Source of the DNA: Profftia tarda
GTDB taxonomy: Bacteria; Pseudomonadota; Gammaproteobacteria; Enterobacterales; Enterobacteriaceae
NCBI RefSeq assembly: GCF_904848675.1
Contig: NZ_LR890047.1
Coordinates: forward strand, 868,001 to 932,000
Direction of reading: 5' to 3'
DNA: 64,000 bases
Below the pieces are notes generated by a model. It was not told the DNA's origin, did no database searches, and saw only the letters and a program-made list of their open reading frames with translations. This document shows, one piece after another, positions 41,430-51,275 of this stretch. How positions within the stretch are numbered: the first letter of the stretch is position 1; every line of letters begins with the position of its first letter. Position numbers and translations under genes: made by a program.

Positions 41430-42100
41430 ATGATTTTTCTCCTCCACTCCAATCAGATCGACTAATAAAAAGCAATAAATGTTTACTTGCTAATGTTCAC
41501 TTGGCTGATAATAGCGAAATAATGATCCATTTTTCTAAAAATGGAGCAATGACAGGATATGCAACACTAAACGATATAATATGGTATTCCACATCAAATA
41601 ATCCTAGAAGAAAATATGCACATTCTTGGAATCTCAGTCAAACCCAACTAGGGCATCTTGTTTGTATAAATACTATGCAGGCAAATACATTAGTATAGTA
41701 AGCCATCCGAGCGATATACATTAAAGAGATATTTAATTATACAATAATACGTACTGAAATGCGATACGGTGCAGAAAACAGCCGCATTGACTTATTATTA
41801 GAAGGAAACAATAAACCTAACTGCTATATCGAGGCGAAGTCTGTTACACTATTCGACAAAGGATGTTGTTATTTTACTGATGCAAAAACATTGCGTGGAC
41901 AAAAGCATCCTCGAGAACTAGCATGTATAGCTCAGCACGGACAAAGAGTAGTATTATGCTTTGTAGTACTACATACAGGTATTACAATTGTTAGACCAGC
42001 AAAACATATTGATCAGAGATACATAGAATTATTAACGGAAGTATATACTATAGATGTAGAGATTATATGCTATAGTGCATATATTAATGAGGGAAAATAG
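41430..42100 (+). pseudogene. sfsA: sfsA remnant, disrupted by a lost start frame and two adjacent stop codons
   Basis: SfsA (sugar fermentation stimulation protein, a nuclease-like DNA-binding protein) precedes dksA in E. coli, as here. Read from 41432 the frame gives DFSPPLQ...NGAMTGYAT...RKYAHSW...CINTMQANTLV, then TAG (41696) and TAA (41699). It resumes in the same frame as AIRAIYIKE...RYGAENSRIDLLLE...NCYIEAKSVTL...RGQKHPREL...HIDQRY. The alignment to E. coli SfsA runs through the stops without a gap; the two stops stand where E. coli has Lys-Glu, so each is one substitution away. The ATG at 41430 is out of frame by one base, consistent with a one-base deletion in codon 2. The C-terminus is also about 11 residues short. 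Clearly inactivated, but recently. Confidence 0.95.
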
Positions 42101-42307
42101 AGCTAAATACCCAATGCAATTTTTATTTTCCTAAATTAGATATTTCTTACCTCTGTTAAAAGAAAGCATATTTACTTACTCTCAGTATAGTAGCATTTAA
42201 GACTATTGTTAAAAATATGCATCACTAAAATTGCCAATCTGAACAATGTCTGCTATTGATATCTCGTTTTATTTACCCAAATTTAAGATCACTAATGCGT
42301 GTTGTCT

Positions 42308-42313
42308 AGGAGA
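42308..42313 (+). promoter_or_regulatory. ribosome binding site of dksA (AGGAGA)
   Basis: AGGAGA, 6 bases before the ATG at 42320. It selects that start over the in-frame GTG at 42299. Confidence 0.75.
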
Positions 42314-42319
42314 AAGAAC

Positions 42320-42775
42320 ATGCAAAAAGAGCAAAACCGTAAACTATCTTCTTTAAGTATTCTTACTATTGCAGGAGTGGGTCCGTACCAAGAGAAGCCT
42401 GGTGAAAAGTATATGAATAAAGCGCAACTTCTTCACTTTAAATTAATTCTTGAAGCATGGCGTAGTCAGCTACTTTATGAAGTTGACCGCACTGTGTCAT
42501 GTATTCAAGACGAGGCTTCTAACTTCCCAGATCCTATTGACCGTGCAGCACAAGAAGAGGAATTTAGTTTAACTCTACGCAACCGTGATAGAGAGCGTAG
42601 ACTAATAAAAAAAATAGAAAAAACTTTTAAGAGAATGGCAGAGGAAGATTTTGGTTTCTGCGAATGTTGTGGTGTAGAGATAGGAATCAGGAGATTAGAA
42701 GCGCGCCCAACCGCTAGTCTTTGCATCGACTGTAAAACTCTTGCCGAAATTCGAGAAAAACAAATGGCTGGTTAA
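42320..42775 (+). CDS. dksA: RNA polymerase-binding transcription factor DksA
   Basis: DksA enters the secondary channel of RNA polymerase and, with ppGpp, represses rRNA promoters and activates amino-acid promoters. From the ATG at 42320 it has 151 residues, exactly the E. coli length, and starts MQKEQNRKLSSLSIL. The coiled-coil tip carries DPIDRAA (D71, D74, A76). The zinc ribbon reads CECC near 114-117 and CIDC at 135-138; the additional Cys116 replaces Ser. The gene lies between broken sfsA and pcnB as in E. coli, but gluQ, which normally stands between dksA and pcnB, is gone. Confidence 0.98.
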   Translation: MQKEQNRKLSSLSILTIAGVGPYQEKPGEKYMNKAQLLHFKLILEAWRSQLLYEVDRTVSCIQDEASNFPDPIDRAAQEEEFSLTLRNRDRERRLIKKIEKTFKRMAEEDFGFCECCGVEIGIRRLEARPTASLCIDCKTLAEIREKQMAG

Positions 42776-43514
42776 ATTGATATATAGAAACTTGTAATCC
42801 TTAATACAGCCATTACAGGTTTCTGTAATAGGTTCTAAAGAACTGTAATACGAAGGGATCTAAAATTTCATAAATTATTGAAATGAAATATAATGAGCAT
42901 GCATAATAGTAGATTAATTGCATATTAAACATAATATCATAAATCGCTCTATTTAAGGTATTATGCTATTTTCAGATAGTTTTTGCGATTTTTCTAGTAT
43001 AAAATTGCTCATTTTGATGAGCAATTCGAGTATCTGTAAGGATACACATAGTAAGCAGACCCGCATCTCAGTCTTTATTAACATCAAAATGCACTGCAAA
43101 TACAAAGATTGCATACTAAAATGATTAACTATATTTACGCTACTCGATTTCAAATGATTCAGATGGTTTTACTATTGTAATCTCATAATATATATCTGTT
43201 CCTGTCTATGAAAATTGCTAAATCTAAATAAAATCGTTCAATATAAATCAAAAAGATTAATTTCAGGTAAAATAAATGATGCATGCATCATAACTATGAT
43301 CACAATAAGCTTATTAATCTATTATGATCCGATATTTTCCTTGATATTATATATCACATAAAATTAATAATTTTTAAAACGTTGCTTTGAATCATGCAGT
43401 ACATATAAGTCATAATATACTATTGAGGTGCAATATTTTATCCGAGTCATTAACTTTTAGCGTAAGGTTTTAAGACGAGAGGAGGAAAGAGCACAAACGG
43501 AGGACTTAGATCTA
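42776..43514. other. 0.74-kb spacer where gluQ stands in E. coli
   Basis: No gene or recognisable remnant of gluQ (glutamyl-Q tRNA synthetase). Near its left end there is a 12-bp hairpin (42787-42823), and just before pcnB there are two purine-rich blocks including GGAGG (43499-43503). Confidence 0.6.
42787..42823 (+). terminator. hairpin just after dksA, possible terminator or 3' stabiliser
   Basis: GAAACTTGTAAT (42787-42798) pairs with ATTACAGGTTTC (42812-42823), 12 bp with one G-U pair and a 13-base loop, starting 11 bases after the dksA stop. There is no T run after it, so it is a weak terminator at best; it may protect the mRNA 3' end. Confidence 0.45.
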
Positions 43515-44777
43515 ATGACGATGATATCACGCAATCAACATAATATTTCGCGCCAAAAAATTAGTGAAAATGCCCTCAAGGTTTTATATCGCCTAAAAAA
43601 ATTAGGCTACGAAGCGTATTTAGTCGGAGGAGGCGTGCGCGATTTACTCCTTGGCAAGAAACCTAAAGATTTTGATATCACTACCAATGCAACACCGGAA
43701 CAAGTCCGTAAAATATTTAGTAATTGCCGTCTCGTTGGTCGACGTTTCCGCTTAGCCCACGTAATGTTTGGTTCAGAAATTATAGAAGTTGCCACATTCC
43801 GCGGTCACCATGAACATGGAAATAATGAAAAAAATATTTCTACTCAAACACAAAATGGTATGCTGCTGTGGGATAACGTATATGGAAATATAGAAGAAGA
43901 TGCACAACGTCGCGATTTTACTATTAATAGTTTATATTACGGAATTTCAGACTTTACAGTGCGTGATTATACCGGAGGTCTGCGTGATCTAAAAGAAGGA
44001 CGAATTTGCTTGATAGGAGATCCCGAAACTAGATACCGGGAGGATCCAGTGCGTATGCTTCGTGCAGTACGATTTGCTGCCAAACTGAATATGAACATTT
44101 GCCTCAAAACAGCAAAACCAATTCCATATTTAGCAGAATTGCTACATGAAATTCCATCATCTCGACTTTTTGAAGAGTCTTTAAAACTACTACAATCAGG
44201 ATATGGATTTTCTACCTATAAGCTACTGTGTGAACACAAATTATTCCAACTGCTGTTTCCGGTAATTGCTCGTCACTTTACAGATAACGGAGACAGCCCT
44301 CTAGAACGCATTATTGAGCAGGTACTACAAGATACCGATTATCGCTTAAAAAATGGTATAAGAGTTAATCCTGCTTTCCTATTTGCGGCGATGCTATGGT
44401 ACCCTCTAGTAGATCTTACAAAGATAATAAATGATAAAAACGATTTGACATACTACGAATCGTCTGCTCTTGCAATGCATAATATTTTAGACGAGCAGTG
44501 TCGCACACTTGCAATTCCGAAACGTATCACCACTTTAGTGAATAATATCTGGTCACTACAGCAATGGCTACATCAACGTCAAGGTAAGCGTGCACACAAA
44601 CTGATGGAACATCCTAAGTTCCGAGCTGGTTTTGACCTGCTCGTACTAAGAGCTCAAGTTGAAAATAACAATGATTTACACAACTTAACTAAGTGGTGGG
44701 ATGAATTTCAGATAGCAAAATTAACGCGTCAAAAAGAAATGGCAACCAAAGTTAGTGATAAGAAAGCAACTCATTAG
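43515..44777 (+). CDS. pcnB: poly(A) polymerase I
   Basis: PcnB adds poly(A) tails to RNA 3' ends and so speeds their decay. The protein has 420 residues. The nucleotidyltransferase core is intact, with LVGGGVRDLLLGKKPKDFDITT near 37-58 carrying the metal-binding DFD, then RRFRLAHVMFG, EEDAQRRDFTINSLYY and GDPETRYREDPVRMLRAVRFAAK. The C-terminal Arg/Lys-rich tail of E. coli PcnB (about 45 residues) is absent. The ATG at 43515 follows GGAGG by about 11 bases; the ATG at 43521 is an alternative. It follows dksA as in E. coli minus gluQ; folK, usually next, is missing. Confidence 0.97.
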   Translation: MTMISRNQHNISRQKISENALKVLYRLKKLGYEAYLVGGGVRDLLLGKKPKDFDITTNATPEQVRKIFSNCRLVGRRFRLAHVMFGSEIIEVATFRGHHEHGNNEKNISTQTQNGMLLWDNVYGNIEEDAQRRDFTINSLYYGISDFTVRDYTGGLRDLKEGRICLIGDPETRYREDPVRMLRAVRFAAKLNMNICLKTAKPIPYLAELLHEIPSSRLFEESLKLLQSGYGFSTYKLLCEHKLFQLLFPVIARHFTDNGDSPLERIIEQVLQDTDYRLKNGIRVNPAFLFAAMLWYPLVDLTKIINDKNDLTYYESSALAMHNILDEQCRTLAIPKRITTLVNNIWSLQQWLHQRQGKRAHKLMEHPKFRAGFDLLVLRAQVENNNDLHNLTKWWDEFQIAKLTRQKEMATKVSDKKATH

Positions 44778-44916
44778 AATACTCTTTAGTTTATTACCGA
44801 AACAAGCAATACATAATACTTATTATATATCAGGTTAAATGGCTAATAACACATCATATATCATTGTAAAATGGTAAAATATAAAAGTTCTAGTAATTAA
44901 CAAAGAGATGTGTACT

Positions 44917-44950
44917 AATTATCTTAATATAATTATCTTAATATAATTAT
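44917..44950 (+). repeat. 14-bp tandem repeat, about 2.4 copies
   Basis: AATTATCTTAATAT at 44917-44930 is repeated at 44931-44944 and partly at 44945-44950. A simple slippage product. Confidence 0.85.
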
Positions 44951-46509
44951 ATACTTAGATAAAGACTTGACTCCTGATAATTGCTATAATTTTATAATTC
45001 AAATAAAATATATACCATACATAATTATATATAACACATGTTGAGTGACGCAAACACTTCTCTGTTTACGTATTATTTTTATAAAAATTAATAAAAATTT
45101 TATTAGATAGAAAAAGATGAAATTAACAACAGGAACTTTATAATTTATTTTGCAAAAAATAAATTAATTATATTCTCTTAATCATATAAACTAAAAGATA
45201 TTTTATAGATCTACACTATCAACATAGATATATATGATAATTTAAAATTAATAAACATAGATAATTAATTATGCAATATATTATTTATCTAACTAATAAA
45301 CTTTTTTACAGCAGATATATTATCTTTGCTAAGATAAAAACTATAATACATTACATGATATTAATAATTATAGATAATAATTAATTATATTTTAAATATT
45401 AAATTCATTTAATACTACAGATAGTTGTATGCGAGTATTCATAACTTTATCGTATTACTAATATTACAATATTAATTGTAAATAATTCATATATAGTGCA
45501 CCTAATAGTATTTTATATAATTTAATAGATATCTATCTAATATATCAATATAGGCTAATAGCCTAATATTTCTAATGTTATCAGATAAAATATTCTCACG
45601 CTTATTTAGATATCAATTTGAATTGATATTTTATATTTCAAGTTCTATATAAACTAAATTATGGTTTAGATATCGATAAATTTCTATCTCATATTACTAA
45701 ACAGGCGATAAAATTTATAATTATCAATATGATGAAATTATATGATTTTCTATTTACTTAAATTATCAGATTCAGCGAGATAAAGTTGATTGATAGACTC
45801 ATAAATTGATATATTGATTAATATAATCAGAGTCGTCTTATTTTTATACACCGGATAAAATTATTGTAAGAATATTCTACTCTTATGAATACCGTCATAA
45901 TATAGATGTATTTTATCATATCAAAAATATGTATACAATCTTCTCGGTAACTGCAGAGCAATTATTAAAAATGATTATATTGTAATATCCATAATATTTT
46001 AATTAAAAATTAGCACGGTCAAAAAGATAAAATAAATAAAATAGCAATCTCTATCATAGAGATACATAATATTAGTTCATAATACCTTATTTGAAAAACT
46101 ATAGATAAAATACATCTGATATATTCTCACGGTACTCTAATTCAGAACACGTTGGACAAATACTTTCTTTTTTAGGAATACATGAAGGGCTATCATCTAC
46201 TCTGCAGTAAACAGATAAGGAGTCTTAAAACTAAAGAGGTATCGTTGTGAACTTAGATGAGTCTCTTATTTATACTGAAATAATATTTTAATGAGTTCGA
46301 TAGGTTTAGGATGTTACGTAATTACTATATTACTAATTATTTTAATAATGCTCTTTAATATAACTTTACAAACTAAGAGATGATGAGCTAATAATATATA
46401 AATAAATAATTTGTTTAACTGAATCATTTTGATATCTTAATAAGATTAGATATCAAATAAAGCCATAATGTTTATTAATCCAGCTTTGTATAAAGATATA
46501 GCTACAGCT

Positions 46510-46527
46510 GTCATTTGATCAAATGAC
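46510..46527. repeat. 18-bp perfect palindrome
   Basis: GTCATTTGATCAAATGAC, two-fold symmetric with no loop. In a window of this size and base composition one such palindrome could arise by chance. Confidence 0.7.
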
Positions 46528-47995
46528 CTCATGATTGAGCAACTTGAATGTCTGAGATATGGACTAAACTTAATTAAGTAATATAAGAACAGTCAGTCTT
46601 AATTCAGTTACTTAAGAGGTTCTAACAATCGAATAGAATCTATAAACAGTGTCTTAAGATTTATTATCTTATATACTAACTACTTATTTCTGTGTTATAA
46701 TATACCTTCTTGTATTCTCTAGAATATATGCAAATCAGAACTACTTACTATCTTACTTGTTCAATTATTTTCAAATAATTAGATTAAACTTATTATCTAA
46801 AAATTTTAGGCAGATTCTTGGGGTATTAAATCACATAATATTTGTACTATTCGCTCTAATACTATGGTTAATGTCATTAACAGGATATTTCCTTAGAACT
46901 ATGATTTCTTTGTTTTATGATACTTGAAGAATAAACTATATTTAATGGTTTGGATACTTGATAATAATCGGTAATTTTATTTATAGCAACTGGCATTGAT
47001 ATACTAGAAGATCTATATCTTGTATCATCTTTTTCCTATATTAAGATCGACTTATTGCCAGTGATATCTCGTAAGTTATCTTTACAAAAGCATATGCAAA
47101 ATATTATATAGATGCATATATTTTTATCACGGATTAATTATATTAATAAGATGTTATCTTTCAAAGAAATATTTTTCTTGCTAAAACCTATGATTAATAT
47201 TCCATCATACGTTTATCATAAATTTTTAAAATCTAAGTTCATGAATTACGCAGAAGATCATGAAATAACATTATTGAGTCTTTGCTTAACTTCAAAATAT
47301 TATTTTTTCTGAGAAAGATGATGTATTATGATAGGCTTACATAGTACAGTAAAAGCCTTATTAGTACATCCCTTTTCCCAAATAAAAGAAGTGGTATGAT
47401 ACTGTAATATAATCTTGGTATAATAGTTAAGAGAATGATATAACTGTAACAATAATATAGCAAGTTATATCTAGTTTTCTGCGAAAAGAACTAAATAGTT
47501 GATAACCAGTAGAGCATATTCCTATATAAGAATGTACTATTAAGTAGTTGATTCAATATTTTAAATTAACTGTATCTCTGGAGTACCGTTAATTATTAGA
47601 TTGTATATGCAGATCTGTTCATAGAGTAGATAAGATAATAAAACTTTAATAAAGTTAATATATTAAATGAAATATATTTAATATTTCTATTAAAACAGCT
47701 CATATTTTAGGATATCTTTCCTAATTTAGTATAATGCCTAAGATCATATTTAATATGATCAAATCAATTCTTTTATATATTTGTAATATTTTATTTAGAT
47801 ACAGTAATATTTATGATCACTTATCTATTTAATGAGTTAGTAGAAATGCTAATTATGTGAATTTAATGTTCTTTATTGTGAGTTATATAATTGATTAATA
47901 TAATAGAACATTATTAAATGATAAAACACTTATTCTTCCTATAACCTCTCTCTTGACTTTATTGACTAATCATTTTTAGTGAGGTAGGTATATCT

Positions 47996-48691
47996 ATGAG
48001 AATTTTAGCTATTGATACTACGACAGAATCCTGCTCTGTAGCAATTTGGAATAATGGCAAAAAACATGCTATTTCTGAAGTTTGTCCACGTGAACACACA
48101 CGGCTTGTGTTGCCAATGGTGCAGCAAGTATTAATAGAGTCAGGTATTTTATTAAATCAACTTAATGCCTTAATATTTGCTCGTGGTCCCGGCAGTTTTA
48201 CTGGAGTACGTATTGGTATCAGCATTGCACAAGGATTAGCAATGGGTGCGAATTTACCAATGATTAGCATCTCAACACTTGCTACCTTGGCACAAGGTGT
48301 TTTTCGTTTGACTGGAGCCACCAAGGTTCTTTCAGCTATTGATGCCCGCATGGGCGAAGTTTATTGGGGACAGTACCAACGTGATAATGATGGGATATGG
48401 GTAGGTGAAAGCACCGAAATAGTGCTTAATCCTGCATGTATTAACAAGCACATAATTTCGTTAAGAGGTGAATGGGCGATAGCTGGAACAGGATGGGTTA
48501 ACTATCCAAGCATGGTTTCAAAGATTCCGATAAAGTTAATTGATGAAAAAATTGTCTTCCCGCAGGCTGAAGATATGTTGCAATTAGCTCTGATGGATTT
48601 TTCTTTAGGTAAGTTTATAGCGGTAGAAAAAGCTAAGCCATACTATTTACGTAATGAAAAAATATGGCAAAAAAAATCTAGTCGTAAATAG
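47996..48691 (+). CDS. tsaB: tRNA threonylcarbamoyladenosine biosynthesis protein TsaB
   Basis: TsaB is the scaffold partner of TsaD and TsaE in making t6A at position 37 of ANN-reading tRNAs, an essential modification. The 231 residues equal the E. coli length. The ASKHA fold start MRILAIDTTTESCSVAIW and the signature ARGPGSFTGVRIGISIAQGLA (about 62-82) are clear. GAGG precedes the ATG by about a dozen bases. It stands alone; tsaC, tsaD and tsaE are not in this window. Confidence 0.97.
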   Translation: MRILAIDTTTESCSVAIWNNGKKHAISEVCPREHTRLVLPMVQQVLIESGILLNQLNALIFARGPGSFTGVRIGISIAQGLAMGANLPMISISTLATLAQGVFRLTGATKVLSAIDARMGEVYWGQYQRDNDGIWVGESTEIVLNPACINKHIISLRGEWAIAGTGWVNYPSMVSKIPIKLIDEKIVFPQAEDMLQLALMDFSLGKFIAVEKAKPYYLRNEKIWQKKSSRK

Positions 48692-48754
48692 TATAGTTGA
48701 TTGAAATCTAATGTTAGTTTTTAAGATATTCAATATAGTTAGGCTTTAAATTAA

Positions 48755-48781
48755 AGAATAATATTCTAGGAATATTATTCT
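48755..48781. repeat. perfect 12-bp hairpin after tsaB
   Basis: AGAATAATATTC (48755-48766), loop TAG, and GAATATTATTCT (48770-48781). It starts 64 bases after the tsaB stop and is AT-rich, with no T run. A terminator role is possible but not shown. Confidence 0.7.
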
Positions 48782-48831
48782 GGGCTGTTATCTATTTTAA
48801 ATAAATTTGAATTTTGATTTTTATGTTAATT

Positions 48832-48850
48832 GTTGGCAATGCCAACTTTA
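48832..48850 (+). terminator. possible weak terminator after tsaB
   Basis: GTTGGC-AAT-GCCAAC (48832-48846), a compact GC-rich 6-bp stem with a 3-base loop, followed by TTTATC. It is about 140 bases after tsaB. The T run is short. Confidence 0.4.
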
Positions 48851-49610
48851 TCAAATTAAAATTATTTGCAATAGTAATAAAAATATTTAATAAATAACTA
48901 AAACTGCTCATCATAAATAGTGATACAGGTAGTATTATTTTTTACTCTCAGTTAAATATTGACTTATTAGATTTAAGTTATTGACCATTCAGCTCGCATG
49001 CTAAGCAAGCTAATGTTAATGTGTAGAGGTATTTTATCCTTATTGTTATATAAAAATATAATTAAATATAATAAAGAGATTTTATAAAGAGATGTTCTTG
49101 AAGCAATAGATAAAATTACAGTCTTGCACAAGTACTATTTTTATAGTCTGATATCTAGATCAAATACAGCAACATCTAGTTGTAATAAATAAAAGATTTA
49201 CTATTACATAAATCTAGCAAACAAAAGGAAATAACACTGTTATTTAACATTAAATGATGCTAGTTATAGTACATTTTTTAAGAAAAATCACGATTCTTAA
49301 TAACCATTTTAGATATTTAGCAGTATTTTAATCTTGCCAATGTTAAAAATTATTTATCAATTTGCTCTGCAAAATACTGCACTTAAAATCTAGTAATACA
49401 TATTGCAGTACAATAAGAGATATTATGAATATGCGTTTACCTTGAAAAAATCAATGATTATGAGATATAAATAAATAATGCTGTAAATATGTAAATTAAA
49501 ATTTATCTCGAAAGACTATGTAAGTTCCTTATAGATAATTTTTTAATAAGTAATAACGATTATGCTATCTTATTTCCCGTATATATATTTTAAGTCTCAC
49601 CAACACATAA

Positions 49611-51275
49611 TTAAACCATCTTTCTGTATTTTATGCGGTGTGGTTCTAAAGATCCTGCTCCTAGAGCACGTTTCTTATACTCTACGTATTCATTAAAGTT
49701 TCCTTCAAAAAATTCAACCTTACCCATATCTTGATAATCGAGAATATGGGTTGCAATTCGATCAAGAAACCAACGATCATGGGAAATGATCATAGCACAA
49801 CCTGCGAATTCCAGAAGGGCATTTTCTAGTGCGCGAAGAGTTTCTAGGTCTAAATCGTTAGTTGGTTCATCGAGTAGCAAGAGATTACCCCCAACTTGTA
49901 ATATTTTGGCTAAATGCAAGCGGCCACGCTCACCACCAGATAACTCACCTACATACTTACCTTGATCTATACCCTTAAAGTTAAACCGCCCAACATACGC
50001 ACGGCTTGGAATTTCTAAATTACCGATATGCATTATATCCTGGGAGTTAGAAATTTCTTCCCACACAGTTTTCTTATTATCCATTTTATCACGAAACTGA
50101 TCAATAGATGCTAGAATAACAGTTTCGCCGAGCTGAATACTTCCTGAATCTGGCTGCTCTGCACCGGAAATCATGCGTAATAAAGTAGATTTTCCAGCAC
50201 CGTTAGGACCAATAATACCAACAATCGCTCCTCTAGGAAGAGAGAATGATAAATCTTCAATTAGCAAATGATCGCCATAAGATTTTGATATATTTCGTAA
50301 TTCTAAAACTTTATCCCCCAAGCGAGAGGATAATGGAATGAATAGTTCGTTAGTTTCATTACGCTTTTGGTATTCAATGTCATTCAGCTTGTCAAAATCA
50401 GCAAGGCGTGCTTTACCTTTAGATTGACGGCCTTTTGCTCCCTGGCGAATCCACTCTAGCTCTTTCTTAATAGATTTTCGACGAGCGATCTCACCCGAAG
50501 ATTCTTCTGATAAACGCTTATTTTTATGCTCTATCCAAGAAGAGTAGTTACCTTCCCATGGAAGTCCTTGACCGCGATCAAGTTCGAGTATCCACGAAGC
50601 AACATTATCAAGGAAGTAGCGGTCATGTGTAACTGCTACAACCGTTCCTGCATAATCTTGCAGAAATCTTTCTAACCATGACACAGAATTAGCATCTAAA
50701 TGATTAGTTGGTTCGTCAAGAAGCAACATATCTGGTTTTTCTAATAACAAACGACAAATAGCTACCCTACGACGCTCACCGCCGGAAAGGTTAGCAATCT
50801 GAAAATTCCATGATGGAAGACGCAGAGCATCAGCGGCACGCTCTAGCTGATTATCTAGATTATGTCCATCGTATAACTGAATTAGAGATTCTAGCTCATT
50901 TTGCTCTTTTGCTAGTTCATCAAAGTCAGCACCAGAATCCCCATAAAGCCTATAAACTTGATTGAGACGAGTAAGGGCATTTTTCACCTTAACGACTCCT
51001 TCTTCTACAACTTCACGTACTGTTTTTGTTAAATTAAACCTTGGTTCCTGTGATAAATAACCAATCTTGATCCCCGACTTAGGACTTGCTGTACCTTCTA
51101 TTTCAGTATCAATTCCAGCAATAATGCGCAGTAAGGTAGATTTACCTGCTCCATTTAAACCCAAAACACCAATTTTGGCCCCCGGTAAAAAACTAAGGGA
51201 AATATCTTTTAGAATATAACGCTTCGGAGAAATTATCTTGCTAACGCCATGCATAGTATAAATGTATTGAGCCAC
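49611..51275 (-). CDS. ettA: energy-dependent translational throttle protein EttA (ABC-F ATPase)
   Basis: EttA binds the ribosomal E site and gates entry into elongation according to the ATP/ADP ratio. From the GTG at 51275 it has 554 residues (E. coli 555) and starts VAQYIYTMHGVSKI like its relatives. An upstream in-frame extension to 51377 has no family match. Two ABC domains are present: Walker A GLNGAGKST and GPNGAGKST, signatures LSGGERRR and LSGGERGR, and Walker B LLLDEPTNHLD and LLLDEPTNDLD. The inter-domain linker has the RQGAKGRQSKGKARL P-site tRNA-interaction motif. Intact; no neighbours of the E. coli locus remain. Confidence 0.96.
   Translation of the reverse strand: MAQYIYTMHGVSKIISPKRYILKDISLSFLPGAKIGVLGLNGAGKSTLLRIIAGIDTEIEGTASPKSGIKIGYLSQEPRFNLTKTVREVVEEGVVKVKNALTRLNQVYRLYGDSGADFDELAKEQNELESLIQLYDGHNLDNQLERAADALRLPSWNFQIANLSGGERRRVAICRLLLEKPDMLLLDEPTNHLDANSVSWLERFLQDYAGTVVAVTHDRYFLDNVASWILELDRGQGLPWEGNYSSWIEHKNKRLSEESSGEIARRKSIKKELEWIRQGAKGRQSKGKARLADFDKLNDIEYQKRNETNELFIPLSSRLGDKVLELRNISKSYGDHLLIEDLSFSLPRGAIVGIIGPNGAGKSTLLRMISGAEQPDSGSIQLGETVILASIDQFRDKMDNKKTVWEEISNSQDIMHIGNLEIPSRAYVGRFNFKGIDQGKYVGELSGGERGRLHLAKILQVGGNLLLLDEPTNDLDLETLRALENALLEFAGCAMIISHDRWFLDRIATHILDYQDMGKVEFFEGNFNEYVEYKKRALGAGSLEPHRIKYRKMV

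Larger units (their letters stand above)
44778..47995. other. 3.2-kb gene-free AT-rich region
   Basis: No supported gene. A 66-residue frame at 47112-47312 has neither a ribosome site nor a recognisable motif. The region contains a 14-bp tandem repeat (44917-44950) and an 18-bp palindrome (46510-46527). The folK-pan genes that follow pcnB in E. coli are absent. Confidence 0.62.
48692..49610. other. 0.9-kb spacer between convergent tsaB and ettA
   Basis: No gene recognised. Two hairpins (48755-48781 and 48832-48846) lie in its left part and may end tsaB transcription. The rest is AT-rich and featureless. Confidence 0.62.

Noticed and set aside
41501..42100. Two separate small genes at 41501-41698 and 41759-42100
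   Set aside because: Both are in one frame and align end to end with SfsA across two adjacent stops; they are pieces of one pseudogene.
47112..47312. 66-residue frame upstream of tsaB
   Set aside because: No ribosome site, no motif, composition of spacer DNA.
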